Shown here one piece after another: positions 7,615 to 16,600 of a stretch of 29,428 bases of DNA. Source of the DNA: a virus; the IMG/VR virus record IMGVR_UViG_3300048034_000840, positions 1-29,428 of that record. The stretch is one strand, 5' to 3'. The first letter of the stretch is position 1, and every line of letters starts with the position of its first letter. The translations under genes were made by a program, and so were the position numbers. The notes below the pieces were generated by a model, which saw only the letters and a program-made list of their open reading frames with translations, did no database searches and was not told where the DNA came from.

Positions 7615-8098
7615 CAATTGAATTGTAAAGAGTAATCGCTGCAATAGGATTGTCTGCTTCTCTAAGAGAAGTTTTATCTGTATCACTTGCAGAATCTACG
7701 GCATCAATCTCAAACATTTCTAATTTAAGATTAAAAAGTTTTTCTACATGATCGGTACTTGTCGAATCATACGAAAATAAGAATGCACTTACTTCACTCA
7801 TAATTCTTGCATTATCTTCAGGACCTGTGGCTCTAACATAGCTAACTTTGCCTGCCTCGATTAATTGCCTCTGATATTCTTCAATTTCTTCGCCTATAGC
7901 TTCATAATAATTATCAGTCCAAGCTTCAATTTGTGCAATAGAACAAACAGTCATTAGTTCTTGAAATAATGCTTGATCAGCATCGACTAAAATATTAATA
8001 TTAGTAATACTTCCGTCATCTTCCTCAACAAACGCTTGAATATTAGTACCTTCATCATTTGTAAAGATAGCTTGTAAAAGATTATGTTCAGTAATCAT
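7607..8098 (-). CDS. Hypothetical acidic protein, last gene of the late tail block
   Basis: I do not recognise this 163-residue protein. It is strongly acidic, with a helix-rich middle (EAIGEEIEEYQRQLIEAG) and no signal peptide or membrane segment. Its start overlaps the stop of the upstream tail gene by 4 bases (ATGA), so it belongs to the late operon and may be a small tail or assembly protein. Two Asp-Ser dipeptides occur near the end, a feature of its upstream neighbours. Its stop lies inside the convergent last glycosyltransferase gene. Coding status is well supported by the tight operon packing; function is open. Confidence 0.7.
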   Translation of the reverse strand: MITEHNLLQAIFTNDEGTNIQAFVEEDDGSITNINILVDADQALFQELMTVCSIAQIEAWTDNYYEAIGEEIEEYQRQLIEAGKVSYVRATGPEDNARIMSEVSAFLFSYDSTSTDHVEKLFNLKLEMFEIDAVDSASDTDKTSLREADNPIAAITLYNSIVT

Positions 8099-9423
8099 GT
8101 TACTTTCACTCCTAAATAGTGTGTTTTCACTTCTGTCAATGTTCCACCTGTCGGTACTCTTTGAGATCTATAATTATCTCCTAATTGTTGATTTCTTCTA
8201 GATTGTGTAGCACCAGTCAAGCGATGGTCTCTCATTGTTGTGCCACATTGTTGACCAGCGCCGTATTGAAATCTAACTTTAAAACCTGGTTCAGTGATAG
8301 CTACAGATTTGCAAGCTGCTTGTAACATTGATTCAAAATTATTTCTAGTCATTGATTGCAGATTTCCGCTATCATCATGAGTCATTGGATTTCTCGGTTG
8401 ATTGCCAATGCCGTTATTAAATGGATGCGGTAGCAAACTTCGAATAACTCCGGTACCAACATCAACAGAATCTACATACACATGCACATCATTTTCTGGG
8501 CTTGTTCCGCCCAATTTTTCTCCTGTTACAATGAAGTTATCTGATATTACATATCCAGATCCACCAGTACGAATTGTAATTATGTAACTAGAACCAGGTC
8601 TTTTTTCAACACCCATTGTAAATCCAGTTCCTAGAACTGGCCTTTGATACGCAGAATCTCTGTATCCTGTTGGACTTGCTTGACCACTAGAATCAAAGAC
8701 AAATTGTTGACCTGTTCTATTAGGATTTAATTTATACAAGTAGTAATTAGTTATGGTTACATTTTGTCTTCTGGCTTCAGGTAAATTTCCACCACCAAAA
8801 GCACTAATATTCGCAGTATTATCAGTATATACAGGAGTGCCACTTACACGAGAATATCTTGTATTACCAAATACTGCAGAATCATGTATTAGATATAATG
8901 GCTCGAATGTAGCCATTTGTTGACCAGCAACTTGTTTTAAGATTGGTTTAGCAAACGTATCTATAAAATCTGCTGAAGTAAATGGTACAAATTCTGAGCT
9001 ATCATTAGAATCACCGCCTGCAGCTAATCCACCGCCAGGATTTGAATACCTATGGTATACTGGCCAATTAGTGCCAAGAGTATCTTTTAAAACAGATAAA
9101 TCAAAAGGATCTGTTCCATCACCTGGTACAGGATTATGAATAGTTTGGTTAATACGAGAATAATTAACAGTAGATGTAGAAATATTACCTAAGCTACCGT
9201 CGTTATTAGAAAATCTTCTATTATTATTTCGTACAGCTGAAGCTATAACATGGGTTTCAGATAGGTTACCTAAATTTCCACCACTTCCTACAACTGTAAG
9301 TTCAACTGCAGGGTTTGCTAAGAAAGCTTTTTTTCCTTGAGCGTAAATGTCATTTAATTCAAGTAAGCTCATTTCTTTCAGATTGCCAGAATCTGTATAA
9401 TATAAAGGGCTACGTACGGCCAT
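8095..9423 (-). CDS. Tail structural protein of marine T4-like type
   Basis: The 442-residue protein begins PLYYTDSGNLKEMSLLELNDI, a start style I associate with virion proteins of marine T4-like phages; that is recollection, not a search. It is rich in Gly, Ser, Asn and Thr and has no transmembrane segment. Residues 286-327 form a GGSGY-type beta module (TGGSGYVISDNFIVTG...VHVYVDSVD) also seen in the insert of gp8 in this window. The C-terminal third (FKVRFQYGAGQQCGTTMRD, LTEVKTHYLG) looks like a separate folded domain. Eight Asp-Ser dipeptides are present. It lies three bases after the repeat-bearing tail gene. A peripheral baseplate or fibre role is likely but inferred. Confidence 0.65.
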   Translation of the reverse strand: MAVRSPLYYTDSGNLKEMSLLELNDIYAQGKKAFLANPAVELTVVGSGGNLGNLSETHVIASAVRNNNRRFSNNDGSLGNISTSTVNYSRINQTIHNPVPGDGTDPFDLSVLKDTLGTNWPVYHRYSNPGGGLAAGGDSNDSSEFVPFTSADFIDTFAKPILKQVAGQQMATFEPLYLIHDSAVFGNTRYSRVSGTPVYTDNTANISAFGGGNLPEARRQNVTITNYYLYKLNPNRTGQQFVFDSSGQASPTGYRDSAYQRPVLGTGFTMGVEKRPGSSYIITIRTGGSGYVISDNFIVTGEKLGGTSPENDVHVYVDSVDVGTGVIRSLLPHPFNNGIGNQPRNPMTHDDSGNLQSMTRNNFESMLQAACKSVAITEPGFKVRFQYGAGQQCGTTMRDHRLTGATQSRRNQQLGDNYRSQRVPTGGTLTEVKTHYLGVKVT

Positions 9424-9426
9424 AAT

Positions 9427-9990
9427 CTATCTTCCTGGTGTGAATAATGTTTTCAATACTACACTAGCTGAATCTAAAATTAAAGTAGTTACTAAGTTTT
9501 GTAAATGCCTAGAAGCAATTGAGCTATCATGAATTTCTGCACTATCGATAGAACCATAAGGCAATCTAACAGACATATTCGAATCAAAGCCAGTCGAATC
9601 ACCAGTCACAATCAACGTTCTAAGTTTTAAGTGATGACCAACTCCACTTTCAAAATTTAGATGTGTAATATCTGCACTATTGGCTTGTAAATATCCAAAG
9701 TATCCGCTATCAGCTTGTAAGTATCCAAAAACTCCGCTATCAACTCTAATAAGACCAAAGTCTCCTGACTCTAATCGCATATATTCCATATTAACACTAT
9801 CTTGCATCTGACTAACAGATGAGTCAAGAAAGTTTAGAACAGAAACTACGCTCGAGTCTGTAGCTGGAATTTGAGTTAAAATATTTGGATTTAGATCATC
9901 TAGATCTCCGACAAAACCTTGCAGCGCATTAGTTTTTTGCACCCAAGTTCCGATAGGATTTGTTAAGCTAACTTGTATATATCTTGCCAT
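9427..9990 (-). CDS. Short tail-fibre-type protein with 10-residue beta repeats
   Basis: The 187-residue protein has a compact N-terminal part that could anchor it, then residues 71-116 made of 10-residue repeats of the form xxSGxFGxLx. These are followed by a fibre-like end (GSIDSAEIHDSSIASRHL) resembling trimeric fibre shafts. Ten Asp-Ser dipeptides in 187 residues is the highest density in the window. The gene abuts the coiled-coil gene upstream (stop at 9991, start at 9990) and precedes the 442-residue tail gene by three bases. A short trimeric fibre or fibre-connector protein is the best guess; no specific T4 homologue is recognised. Confidence 0.65.
   Translation of the reverse strand: MARYIQVSLTNPIGTWVQKTNALQGFVGDLDDLNPNILTQIPATDSSVVSVLNFLDSSVSQMQDSVNMEYMRLESGDFGLIRVDSGVFGYLQADSGYFGYLQANSADITHLNFESGVGHHLKLRTLIVTGDSTGFDSNMSVRLPYGSIDSAEIHDSSIASRHLQNLVTTLILDSASVVLKTLFTPGR
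9643..9780 (-). repeat. Tandem 30-base repeats coding for SGxFGxL units
   Basis: About four and a half units of 30 bases. The two central copies (9683-9712 and 9713-9742 on the plus strand) are nearly identical; the outer ones are diverged. Translated on the minus strand they give LESGDFGLIR, VDSGVFGYLQ, ADSGYFGYLQ and the decayed ANSADITHLN, then FESG. The regular period of ten with alternating hydrophobics suggests a beta-solenoid or triple-beta shaft. Near-identity of neighbouring units points to recent duplication by slippage or unequal crossover. Confidence 0.8.
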
Positions 9991-10194
9991 TTATTTCTCT
10001 ATCAGTTGTTTAATTAGATCTTTCATTTCTTGTAGCTCGTTTTTCAATTCTTTAATTTCATTATCTCTTGATTTCCTAAATTTCTTTGCCTCACGTGCCG
10101 CAGCAATAGTTGCAGAATCTGTATTTAGTATAGCGTTCGAACTTGTATCTCTAACTAATGTTTGTGATCCTTCTACTTTTAAAAATTTTCTCAT
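9991..10194 (-). CDS. Small coiled-coil protein of marine T4-like tail operons
   Basis: This 67-residue protein has a short N-terminal segment (FLKVEGSQTLVRDTSSNAILNTDS) and then a charged helix of about 35 residues with heptad leucines (IKELKNELQEMKDLIKQLIEK), a likely coiled coil. I recall similar small proteins (KVEG, LVRD, AILNTD plus coiled coil) in cyanophage structural operons, but no function is known to me. It overlaps the stop of the giant upstream gene by one base (TAATG) and is directly followed by the repeat fibre gene. It might act as an oligomerisation or assembly factor for its neighbours; this is inference. Confidence 0.75.
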   Translation of the reverse strand: MRKFLKVEGSQTLVRDTSSNAILNTDSATIAAAREAKKFRKSRDNEIKELKNELQEMKDLIKQLIEK

Positions 10195-13100
10195 TATACA
10201 GCCAGTGCAATAACTCTTAAGTCTCTAAAAATTGGTGGCTTTGCAGAGTTAGTAGACTTCATTACAATCTTAATTACAAACCGAGAGAAAGAAGTTGAAA
10301 GTCCGTTTTGGCCACCTACCAAATATCTATAATCTCTAAATATATTCGGATTTTCATCTGACGGTAATTCATTTTCTTTTGCAACTTCAATCCATGGTGT
10401 ATCATCGAAATTTTCACCATCGTTAGCAACTTTATAGTAAACATCAAAATCTGCTACTGAAGGCCGATGGGCTGAAAGTAGAATCTTAAGGCCAATAGCA
10501 TCTTCTTCAAGAGTTACTGGTCTAACAATATGTTTACCAATGTGTGATCCACCAATAGCGGCTGTTTCATCAACAAAATTAATTGGATGATTATGCTGTG
10601 GAGCATTTACTGGAGGATTAGCAGAGTCCTGCATATCGACATGATTGTGAATCAAGAACATAGATGCTCTTTGCATATCAATCAAAGGAGAAACATCAGG
10701 ATTACCAGTAGTCAAACCTAATTCTACAGTAGTTGATTTTATACCAGCTCCTAAGTTGGTTACTTCTAAATCAGCATTTGCAATCATAGCTGGTGTATTA
10801 AAGACGTTATTCTCTCTGACATCTAAGTCAGTAAATACAACATCTTTAGCATACGGTGTTTCTGTACCTGCTAATGATTTACCAGATGTAAATTTACCTC
10901 TTAAAGTTAATCCAGTACTCACTGGTAATAGCGGCTCAATAAATGGTACAACTGTTTCGAACATCATATTTCGAGTAGATAATACTTCTGTGCCACCGAA
11001 GTTGAACGCGCTGCTAGGATTTGTTTTTGACAATGTAATTGTAAAGTTATCTTCATCAACATCAACTACTGTCCGTGAACCTAGAATGTCTGTTCCTACT
11101 AATCCACCACCATAACTAGCATTTGAATCAAGACCATAAATTTTTACATTATCACCTGATATAAATCCATGATTCTTTTGATTTACAATGAGAGTGCTAC
11201 TTGCCGAATCAAATGTAAGTGGATTTTCATCCATTAATTTGCGAGAGATAGGAGCATTTTCTAGTACTGCCGTACCACCAGCCAAATCAAATTGTGCTTG
11301 ATGGATTTGGAACATCATATCTTTGGTTTGTGCAGGTTCCCATGTTGTTGAATTCTGTGATAAGAATAAAGAACCAAGAGTTGGTTGCTTTGTAACTTTC
11401 TTTTCTGTAGAATTCAAGATAAACTGTTCGGTTTCTGCAATATAAATGTTATAATCAACTGATTCAGCCTTAACTACGAATGCATATTCGGTATATGGAT
11501 TCAAGAAAACAGGCTCATCAAAAACAAAATCTGTTGGTGCATTTGCATTATTAGATACCGCTACATTGGCTGGATTAACAAATACTACTGAACCAGGAAT
11601 AATAGTAGTAGATGATGGATGTCCATTTTCTACTGGTCTTAATTCTACTGATACCGGTATTGAATTAGATTTTGATGCAAAATACAATCTAACTCTTGTT
11701 GCATATATTCCATCAACTTTATCAACATAAAATGTTTGAGCAACTGGATCTTGACCACCATCTGGTCGCTGAATAGTTCTTGAAGTACCTCTAATTGTAA
11801 TAAATCGAGTTGAAAGAATATCTCTCTGCCGAGTTTCAATTACACCAGAAGAAATAAATGTTGTTTTAGCAATTGAAAGAGCATCTTTATCTACATTAGC
11901 TGTAATGTCTAGTAGCTTAAATTCTCTTTCTCCAGTTCTAAATCTAATATTTCTAGTAGAAGGAATAAAGAACGACCCTTCAACAACACCTTGAGCATTA
12001 GTACTTAATGTAGATGGTGTATTCGGATGTTGCGTTGCATTATTTAATCTATTTCCATATTCATCTGATGTAGCTGCAAATCTTTGGAATGATTCTGATT
12101 TGACCCATGAGTCAACAGAAACACCATCAAATCTTGGCCACATTTGTACATTTGGTCCTAAGCCTTGAGCTTTAAAGAATACCATTCGTGAGCGCATAAA
12201 TGGAATAATTGCAACGTTTACAACTCTATCTCCAATAACTTCTCTAATAGTTTCGTTTCTAACGACTCTATTGGTGTCAACTCTAAGACCGGTTTGTCTT
12301 CTATTAAGAACTCTACCTACTCCAGCATTTGCCGGATTTCCGCCCCAATTCCAATTCCAGTTATTAAAATTAAATGCTTGTGTTCTATCAATTCTTGTTC
12401 CACCTTGAATAATCCTTGGAGGAATATAAACTGTTTCTTTCCATTCGTCAGACGAAGGAGAAAGAAGCATATTACCTCTATGAGTAATAACAGCGAATGG
12501 ATTAACGTTAATAGTTTGCGATACTACGGGCTGATCAATATACGTTTGTTCTGTATATTTAATATAAACATTATCGCCTTTTAGTACAGTATTCGATGAT
12601 AAATCAGAATCATAAATTAGTCGAACATTTTCTTCATTAAATGTTGGTCTCATTATTCGAGTTGATGGGTCAATAGAAGCTTTGTATTCAGAGCTAGCTG
12701 TAAATGAAACTGAGTGATCTACAAAATTATCAACAATAAATCCTGATTTTGTTCTATCAGTGCCAGAAGAATCAAACACAGCAAAGTTTTGTACATCTAC
12801 TTCTAATAGACTTAGAGCAGTCGCTTCTTCAAGATTATCAACTCTATCTTCAAGCTTTTGTATATCGCGCATTGTGAAGCCCTTAGCTTCAATATTACGC
12901 ATAACCATATCTTCTTCATTCTTTGAACCAGCATTTAATTCAACGCGGTATAGTTCTAAAGTTTGTTCTGGTGTATTCGCAAACTTAGGTGTTAAAGAAG
13001 GCGTACCTTGAACTACAGAAATTTTTGCTTCTTGGCCAATAACAATTTTATCATATCTAGGCAAATAATATTCTGTATCTAGTGTAACTAGACTTGTGTT

Positions 13101-15236
13101 TACAGGGATTTCATTTACTCTTGCTGTTGCTGCAGCAAAACCTACATTATTGTCATCTTTACGTGATCTAAAGTCAAGTACATCTGTTAGACTAACAACA
13201 TCACCATTTTGTTTTGTGTGTGATGGAATTTTTCCATAAGCTACTTGACCAGTGTATGAACTTGCATCAAAATAATCACCAGTTGGACCATGATTAAAAT
13301 AAGTATACCTTACATAAATATTTCCTACTGGAGTTTTTGCTGTAGTTTTTAGAAGTAGTTTACCAGTTTCGTAGAAATTATCTCTTTGGCCGTTATCGAC
13401 AATAAAGTCAGCTCTTAAATCATTTCCATCTGAATCTACTGTACGAATTCTTTGTACTTCAAAAATATCAGCTTTACCTAAATCTACATACGGCTGTCCG
13501 TTACCAGATGGTATTGTAATACCAGCAGCCATAGTTTGAGTCGCTAATGTTTTTGTTCTTGTTACACCATCTTTTTGCACTTGAGCAATTACTTCAATTG
13601 CAGTATTTCCTGGACCACCGGTAATAGATGCTGATTGCGTTCCAACACCTGATACTGTAGTAGGAGTAAATGCATCTCCAGCAACGGCCGAGAAAATCCA
13701 TTGATTTGAATTGGCAAAGTCTTCACCGCTTGATAGCGATGGGAATGTTGCAGCTCCTGTACCATCAGTAGTTGCTGTCAATCTTCTTTGTGTAATAACA
13801 GTAACATCAGAAGTAGCTTTGACTCTTGTATTCGGGAAATCAAATAGTAAGTCGTTATTGGCAGCATCTTTAATAACCGCTATTCCATTTTCTAATTCTA
13901 AGTTAGCAAATGAATTTGCAGCTGTTCCAATCGATGCAACGTCTCTGAAGTTTTGACCTGCATTCATTTGAATATCCATCAAATAATAGCGTGTCAATGC
14001 TCCATCTTCTTCTACTGATTTTACACGTGCACTACCAATAGTTGATCCACCATAAGAACGTGTGCTGCGCAAATCTTGTTTTTCAAATGTTTCAATATTT
14101 GGCAATCCGTTAATTGAATCAATCATAACAAAGTTACCAAAGCCAGCTGCTACAGGTTCGCTATTAATAGTAACTGATGTAGTAGCTTTCGGTACTTCAA
14201 TTACTGTAGGATCTGCACGATGAGCTCTATAACCTGCAACATATGCAGTGCCAGGAGAAACATTCAAATCAAAATGAGTAGCTGATGCAGAATCATAATT
14301 GATTCTAAATGGTTTTTTTACAAAATCTCCATTAATTTCTTTTACACGAAGGGCATCAAAATCAGCGATTTTGTTATAATCGTTTGTGCCACTAACTGCC
14401 TCAATTAATGCGCCATCACGGATTTTTCCGAAGAAAACAAATGTATCAGCAGAATCTTTATCAGACTCATTTGTTAAAGTCAAAGTAATTCTATAGCGAT
14501 CTGCACCAGGAGCCGTTAGATTTGGATTAGCTGTTTGATTATCATAAAGAGCTAAAGTATCACTAACCGTTATAATATCTTGTGTGACTACAAAACCTAC
14601 GTTTTCTGTTGGAGCAGAATCGTATTTTGATACTAGAATAGATTGCGCATCTGCTTGAACAAAATGTCCTTGCGTAAAAAATGTACCTTCTTGCATTGAG
14701 GCTCGAGTGCCTCTACCTACAGCTTTATTTGACGGTGTATTTGTAGTTTGAACTTTAAGAGTTACACCACTACTAGATCCAACAATATTTTCGCTAGGTG
14801 TTAAGCGTACTGGTGCTGAACCAATAGTACCAGAACTTTGATTAATATATTGAACATATAATGTGGCTGGATCACCTGTAAGTACATCAATCGGTAAAAT
14901 TTCAATTACTTTTACACTTACGTTTGAAGTTTGACCAACAAAAGTATCATCAATCATTGTAATAGTATTGGCAGGCAAACTAGTAGTGGCATCAATTTTT
15001 ACATATTCATATTGATTATTAATAAGCATGCCGCCTGGTACAACGGAAGCGCCTTCTTTAAATATATTTCTGCCAAATCTTTCAATTTCTTTTTGAATAA
15101 TAGTCTGCATTTGCGTAAGCTCACGCGCTTGCAACTGCTTACCACTATTAAACAGTATACGATGATAGTGATCGCTATCTTTAAAGTCATCTCTATATGT
15201 TGTTGCAAATAGATTTTTAGTAAAATTATTAGGCAT
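10194..15236 (-). CDS. Giant baseplate/fibre structural protein, DUF4815-type N-terminus
   Basis: At 1680 residues this is the largest gene in the window. The N-terminus (YHRILFNSGKQLQARELTQMQ, IQKEIERFGRNIFKEG) fits the DUF4815 family found in marine myovirus virion proteins. The middle has beta-rich, Thr/Val-rich stretches without obvious repeats. Near residues 1150-1330 comes a module (DPVAQTFYVD, YATRVRLYF, VELRPVENGHP, FLNPYTEYAFVV) familiar from other marine T4-like structural proteins, followed by LGSLFLSQN. The C-terminus (VDVYYK-like strands, RDLRVIALAV) looks like a jelly-roll cap. It starts ten bases after gp8 with AGGATGAG as ribosome site. Position after gp8 suggests a baseplate periphery or fibre-network role; exact part unknown. 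Confidence 0.78.
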   Translation of the reverse strand: MPNNFTKNLFATTYRDDFKDSDHYHRILFNSGKQLQARELTQMQTIIQKEIERFGRNIFKEGASVVPGGMLINNQYEYVKIDATTSLPANTITMIDDTFVGQTSNVSVKVIEILPIDVLTGDPATLYVQYINQSSGTIGSAPVRLTPSENIVGSSSGVTLKVQTTNTPSNKAVGRGTRASMQEGTFFTQGHFVQADAQSILVSKYDSAPTENVGFVVTQDIITVSDTLALYDNQTANPNLTAPGADRYRITLTLTNESDKDSADTFVFFGKIRDGALIEAVSGTNDYNKIADFDALRVKEINGDFVKKPFRINYDSASATHFDLNVSPGTAYVAGYRAHRADPTVIEVPKATTSVTINSEPVAAGFGNFVMIDSINGLPNIETFEKQDLRSTRSYGGSTIGSARVKSVEEDGALTRYYLMDIQMNAGQNFRDVASIGTAANSFANLELENGIAVIKDAANNDLLFDFPNTRVKATSDVTVITQRRLTATTDGTGAATFPSLSSGEDFANSNQWIFSAVAGDAFTPTTVSGVGTQSASITGGPGNTAIEVIAQVQKDGVTRTKTLATQTMAAGITIPSGNGQPYVDLGKADIFEVQRIRTVDSDGNDLRADFIVDNGQRDNFYETGKLLLKTTAKTPVGNIYVRYTYFNHGPTGDYFDASSYTGQVAYGKIPSHTKQNGDVVSLTDVLDFRSRKDDNNVGFAAATARVNEIPVNTSLVTLDTEYYLPRYDKIVIGQEAKISVVQGTPSLTPKFANTPEQTLELYRVELNAGSKNEEDMVMRNIEAKGFTMRDIQKLEDRVDNLEEATALSLLEVDVQNFAVFDSSGTDRTKSGFIVDNFVDHSVSFTASSEYKASIDPSTRIMRPTFNEENVRLIYDSDLSSNTVLKGDNVYIKYTEQTYIDQPVVSQTINVNPFAVITHRGNMLLSPSSDEWKETVYIPPRIIQGGTRIDRTQAFNFNNWNWNWGGNPANAGVGRVLNRRQTGLRVDTNRVVRNETIREVIGDRVVNVAIIPFMRSRMVFFKAQGLGPNVQMWPRFDGVSVDSWVKSESFQRFAATSDEYGNRLNNATQHPNTPSTLSTNAQGVVEGSFFIPSTRNIRFRTGEREFKLLDITANVDKDALSIAKTTFISSGVIETRQRDILSTRFITIRGTSRTIQRPDGGQDPVAQTFYVDKVDGIYATRVRLYFASKSNSIPVSVELRPVENGHPSSTTIIPGSVVFVNPANVAVSNNANAPTDFVFDEPVFLNPYTEYAFVVKAESVDYNIYIAETEQFILNSTEKKVTKQPTLGSLFLSQNSTTWEPAQTKDMMFQIHQAQFDLAGGTAVLENAPISRKLMDENPLTFDSASSTLIVNQKNHGFISGDNVKIYGLDSNASYGGGLVGTDILGSRTVVDVDEDNFTITLSKTNPSSAFNFGGTEVLSTRNMMFETVVPFIEPLLPVSTGLTLRGKFTSGKSLAGTETPYAKDVVFTDLDVRENNVFNTPAMIANADLEVTNLGAGIKSTTVELGLTTGNPDVSPLIDMQRASMFLIHNHVDMQDSANPPVNAPQHNHPINFVDETAAIGGSHIGKHIVRPVTLEEDAIGLKILLSAHRPSVADFDVYYKVANDGENFDDTPWIEVAKENELPSDENPNIFRDYRYLVGGQNGLSTSFSRFVIKIVMKSTNSAKPPIFRDLRVIALAV

Positions 15237-15246
15237 CGCTCATCCT

Positions 15247-16590
15247 TTAGAACTGTAAGATAACTTTTACGTCTTCTGCTTGTACATTAGATCGTAAGAT
15301 AGCTGCTCTATTATCTATGTATAATATATCACCGGTGTTAGGATCTACTAGTGGATTGATTTTAGCCGAATCAATAATACCAGTACCTACACCATTTGTT
15401 TCGTTAATGACTTCGCCGTCTTGGAAATCAGAAAATCCAGTAGTAGTAGTTTGATGATAATAGATGTCAACTGAATCAATATCATCGATATAAGCTTCGG
15501 CCAAAGTAATTTGACCTCTGATAATTTTATCTTTAGTGAAAGCTTGTACTACACTTGATAGCTTCATTCTCTTCAGAGTATTTCCAGTTGTAGCTGTAAA
15601 GATTACTCCGTCATCGTCTTTAATATCTTTAACTAGACTTACTTGTCTAAAATCTTGATCTGTAATGAAGTTACTGTCTGTTCCTTCAATACGTGTGTGG
15701 AACATAATAGCTGCTGATTTTAAATCAACTCGACAGTCCGCACCAATACCAGAGTCAGGGCCGAGAACTGCACGAGCAGTAGCACCTTGACCACCTCCAC
15801 CAACAATTTCTACTTCTGCACGAGTATAACCACTACCTAATAATTGAGTTGAGCCGCTATCAGCCATTTTAATCCAAGCAAGCGTACCAGTTGCCGAATC
15901 AATCCGCGCGCGGGCGGAGGCACCTGTACCTGCGCCTAGAATATTTACTGTAGGATTCGATGTATATGCACTACCTGTACCTGTAATAATAATAGAAGTA
16001 ACTGCTCCAACAATAGCTGTATCTTGAACTTCTTCTTGTTTTAGCTGAATACCAGTTGAAGATGAATCTGTTTGTCCTTGTTTTTTGACTGGCAAGAAAT
16101 TTGATGACATAAAGCTATTAGCACGAGATGCACTAACAGTAAACAAAAATTTCCAAACGTATCCATCTGACAATCTAAAAGAATCGTTATTTGCACTAGT
16201 CGGTTCTACGGTAGATGCTTGTGCTACACCAGCGTTATCTCTACCAGTTTCTAAGCAAATATAAACATTGTTATTATCATTCATTACATAATAAGGATTG
16301 GCTGGATAACCTGAAACTTGACTATCATATTGAGAATATATGGTGCCATTTGACCAATTATATCTTGGAACAACCAATGATGTAGCTTGAACTTTCTTTA
16401 CTGATTGCATTTGGTTTCTAACAGCAGCAACATCACTTGCTCTGTTAATTGGTGTTGGGACTGTATCTGCACTATCCCAAATTTCTGATCTACCAATACC
16501 AATATAGTAGCGCGCAGTATTTTGAGCAAACTGATCAAAAAACTGTCTAGCTAAAAGAGTTCTAAGAGCGTCGGTTACAATAGCTGGCAT
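15247..16590 (-). CDS. gp8: Baseplate wedge protein gp8
   Basis: The 447-residue protein aligns by eye with T4 gp8 (334 residues). It has IGIGRSEIWDSADTVPTP near the start (T4 FGRSEPW), DGYVWKFLF at 142-150 (T4 DGYVWEYLF), FITDQDFRQVSLV at 308-320, and GDILYIDNRAAI at 420-431 (T4 GEMIYMENRPPI), ending in strands KVILQF. gp8 dimers form part of the wedge with gp6 and gp7. The extra length is mostly an insert at about 198-283 made of two GSGY/GGG beta modules absent from T4 gp8. It follows the gp9-like fibre gene by ten bases. Ten Asp-Ser pairs occur, several in or near the insert. Confidence 0.9.
   Translation of the reverse strand: MPAIVTDALRTLLARQFFDQFAQNTARYYIGIGRSEIWDSADTVPTPINRASDVAAVRNQMQSVKKVQATSLVVPRYNWSNGTIYSQYDSQVSGYPANPYYVMNDNNNVYICLETGRDNAGVAQASTVEPTSANNDSFRLSDGYVWKFLFTVSASRANSFMSSNFLPVKKQGQTDSSSTGIQLKQEEVQDTAIVGAVTSIIITGTGSAYTSNPTVNILGAGTGASARARIDSATGTLAWIKMADSGSTQLLGSGYTRAEVEIVGGGGQGATARAVLGPDSGIGADCRVDLKSAAIMFHTRIEGTDSNFITDQDFRQVSLVKDIKDDDGVIFTATTGNTLKRMKLSSVVQAFTKDKIIRGQITLAEAYIDDIDSVDIYYHQTTTTGFSDFQDGEVINETNGVGTGIIDSAKINPLVDPNTGDILYIDNRAAILRSNVQAEDVKVILQF
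15742..15999 (-). repeat. Duplicated Gly-rich beta module inserted in gp8
   Basis: Two copies of a roughly 35-residue unit lie in tandem in the gp8 reading frame. Copy one is ITGTGSAYTSNPTVNILGAG then TGASARARIDS; copy two is LLGSGYTRAEVEIVGGGGQG then ATARAVLGPDSG. A third relative is in the 442-residue tail protein (residues 286-327). Each copy has the pattern GxGYT, a short strand, GGG, then GAxAxA. Such modules recur in phage surface proteins and are probably exposed loops on the wedge. Confidence 0.65.
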
Positions 16591-16600
16591 AATTTATTCC

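Noticed and set aside
7614-7626. Inverted repeat ACAATT-G-AATTGT at the convergent junction
   Set aside because: Stem is AT-only with a one-base loop and no T-run, so it is not a credible terminator.
10756-15212. Several open frames on the plus strand opposite the 1680-residue gene
   Set aside because: They lie antisense to a long well-supported tail gene, have no ribosome sites or family features, and show biased Ser/Ile-rich composition typical of shadow frames.
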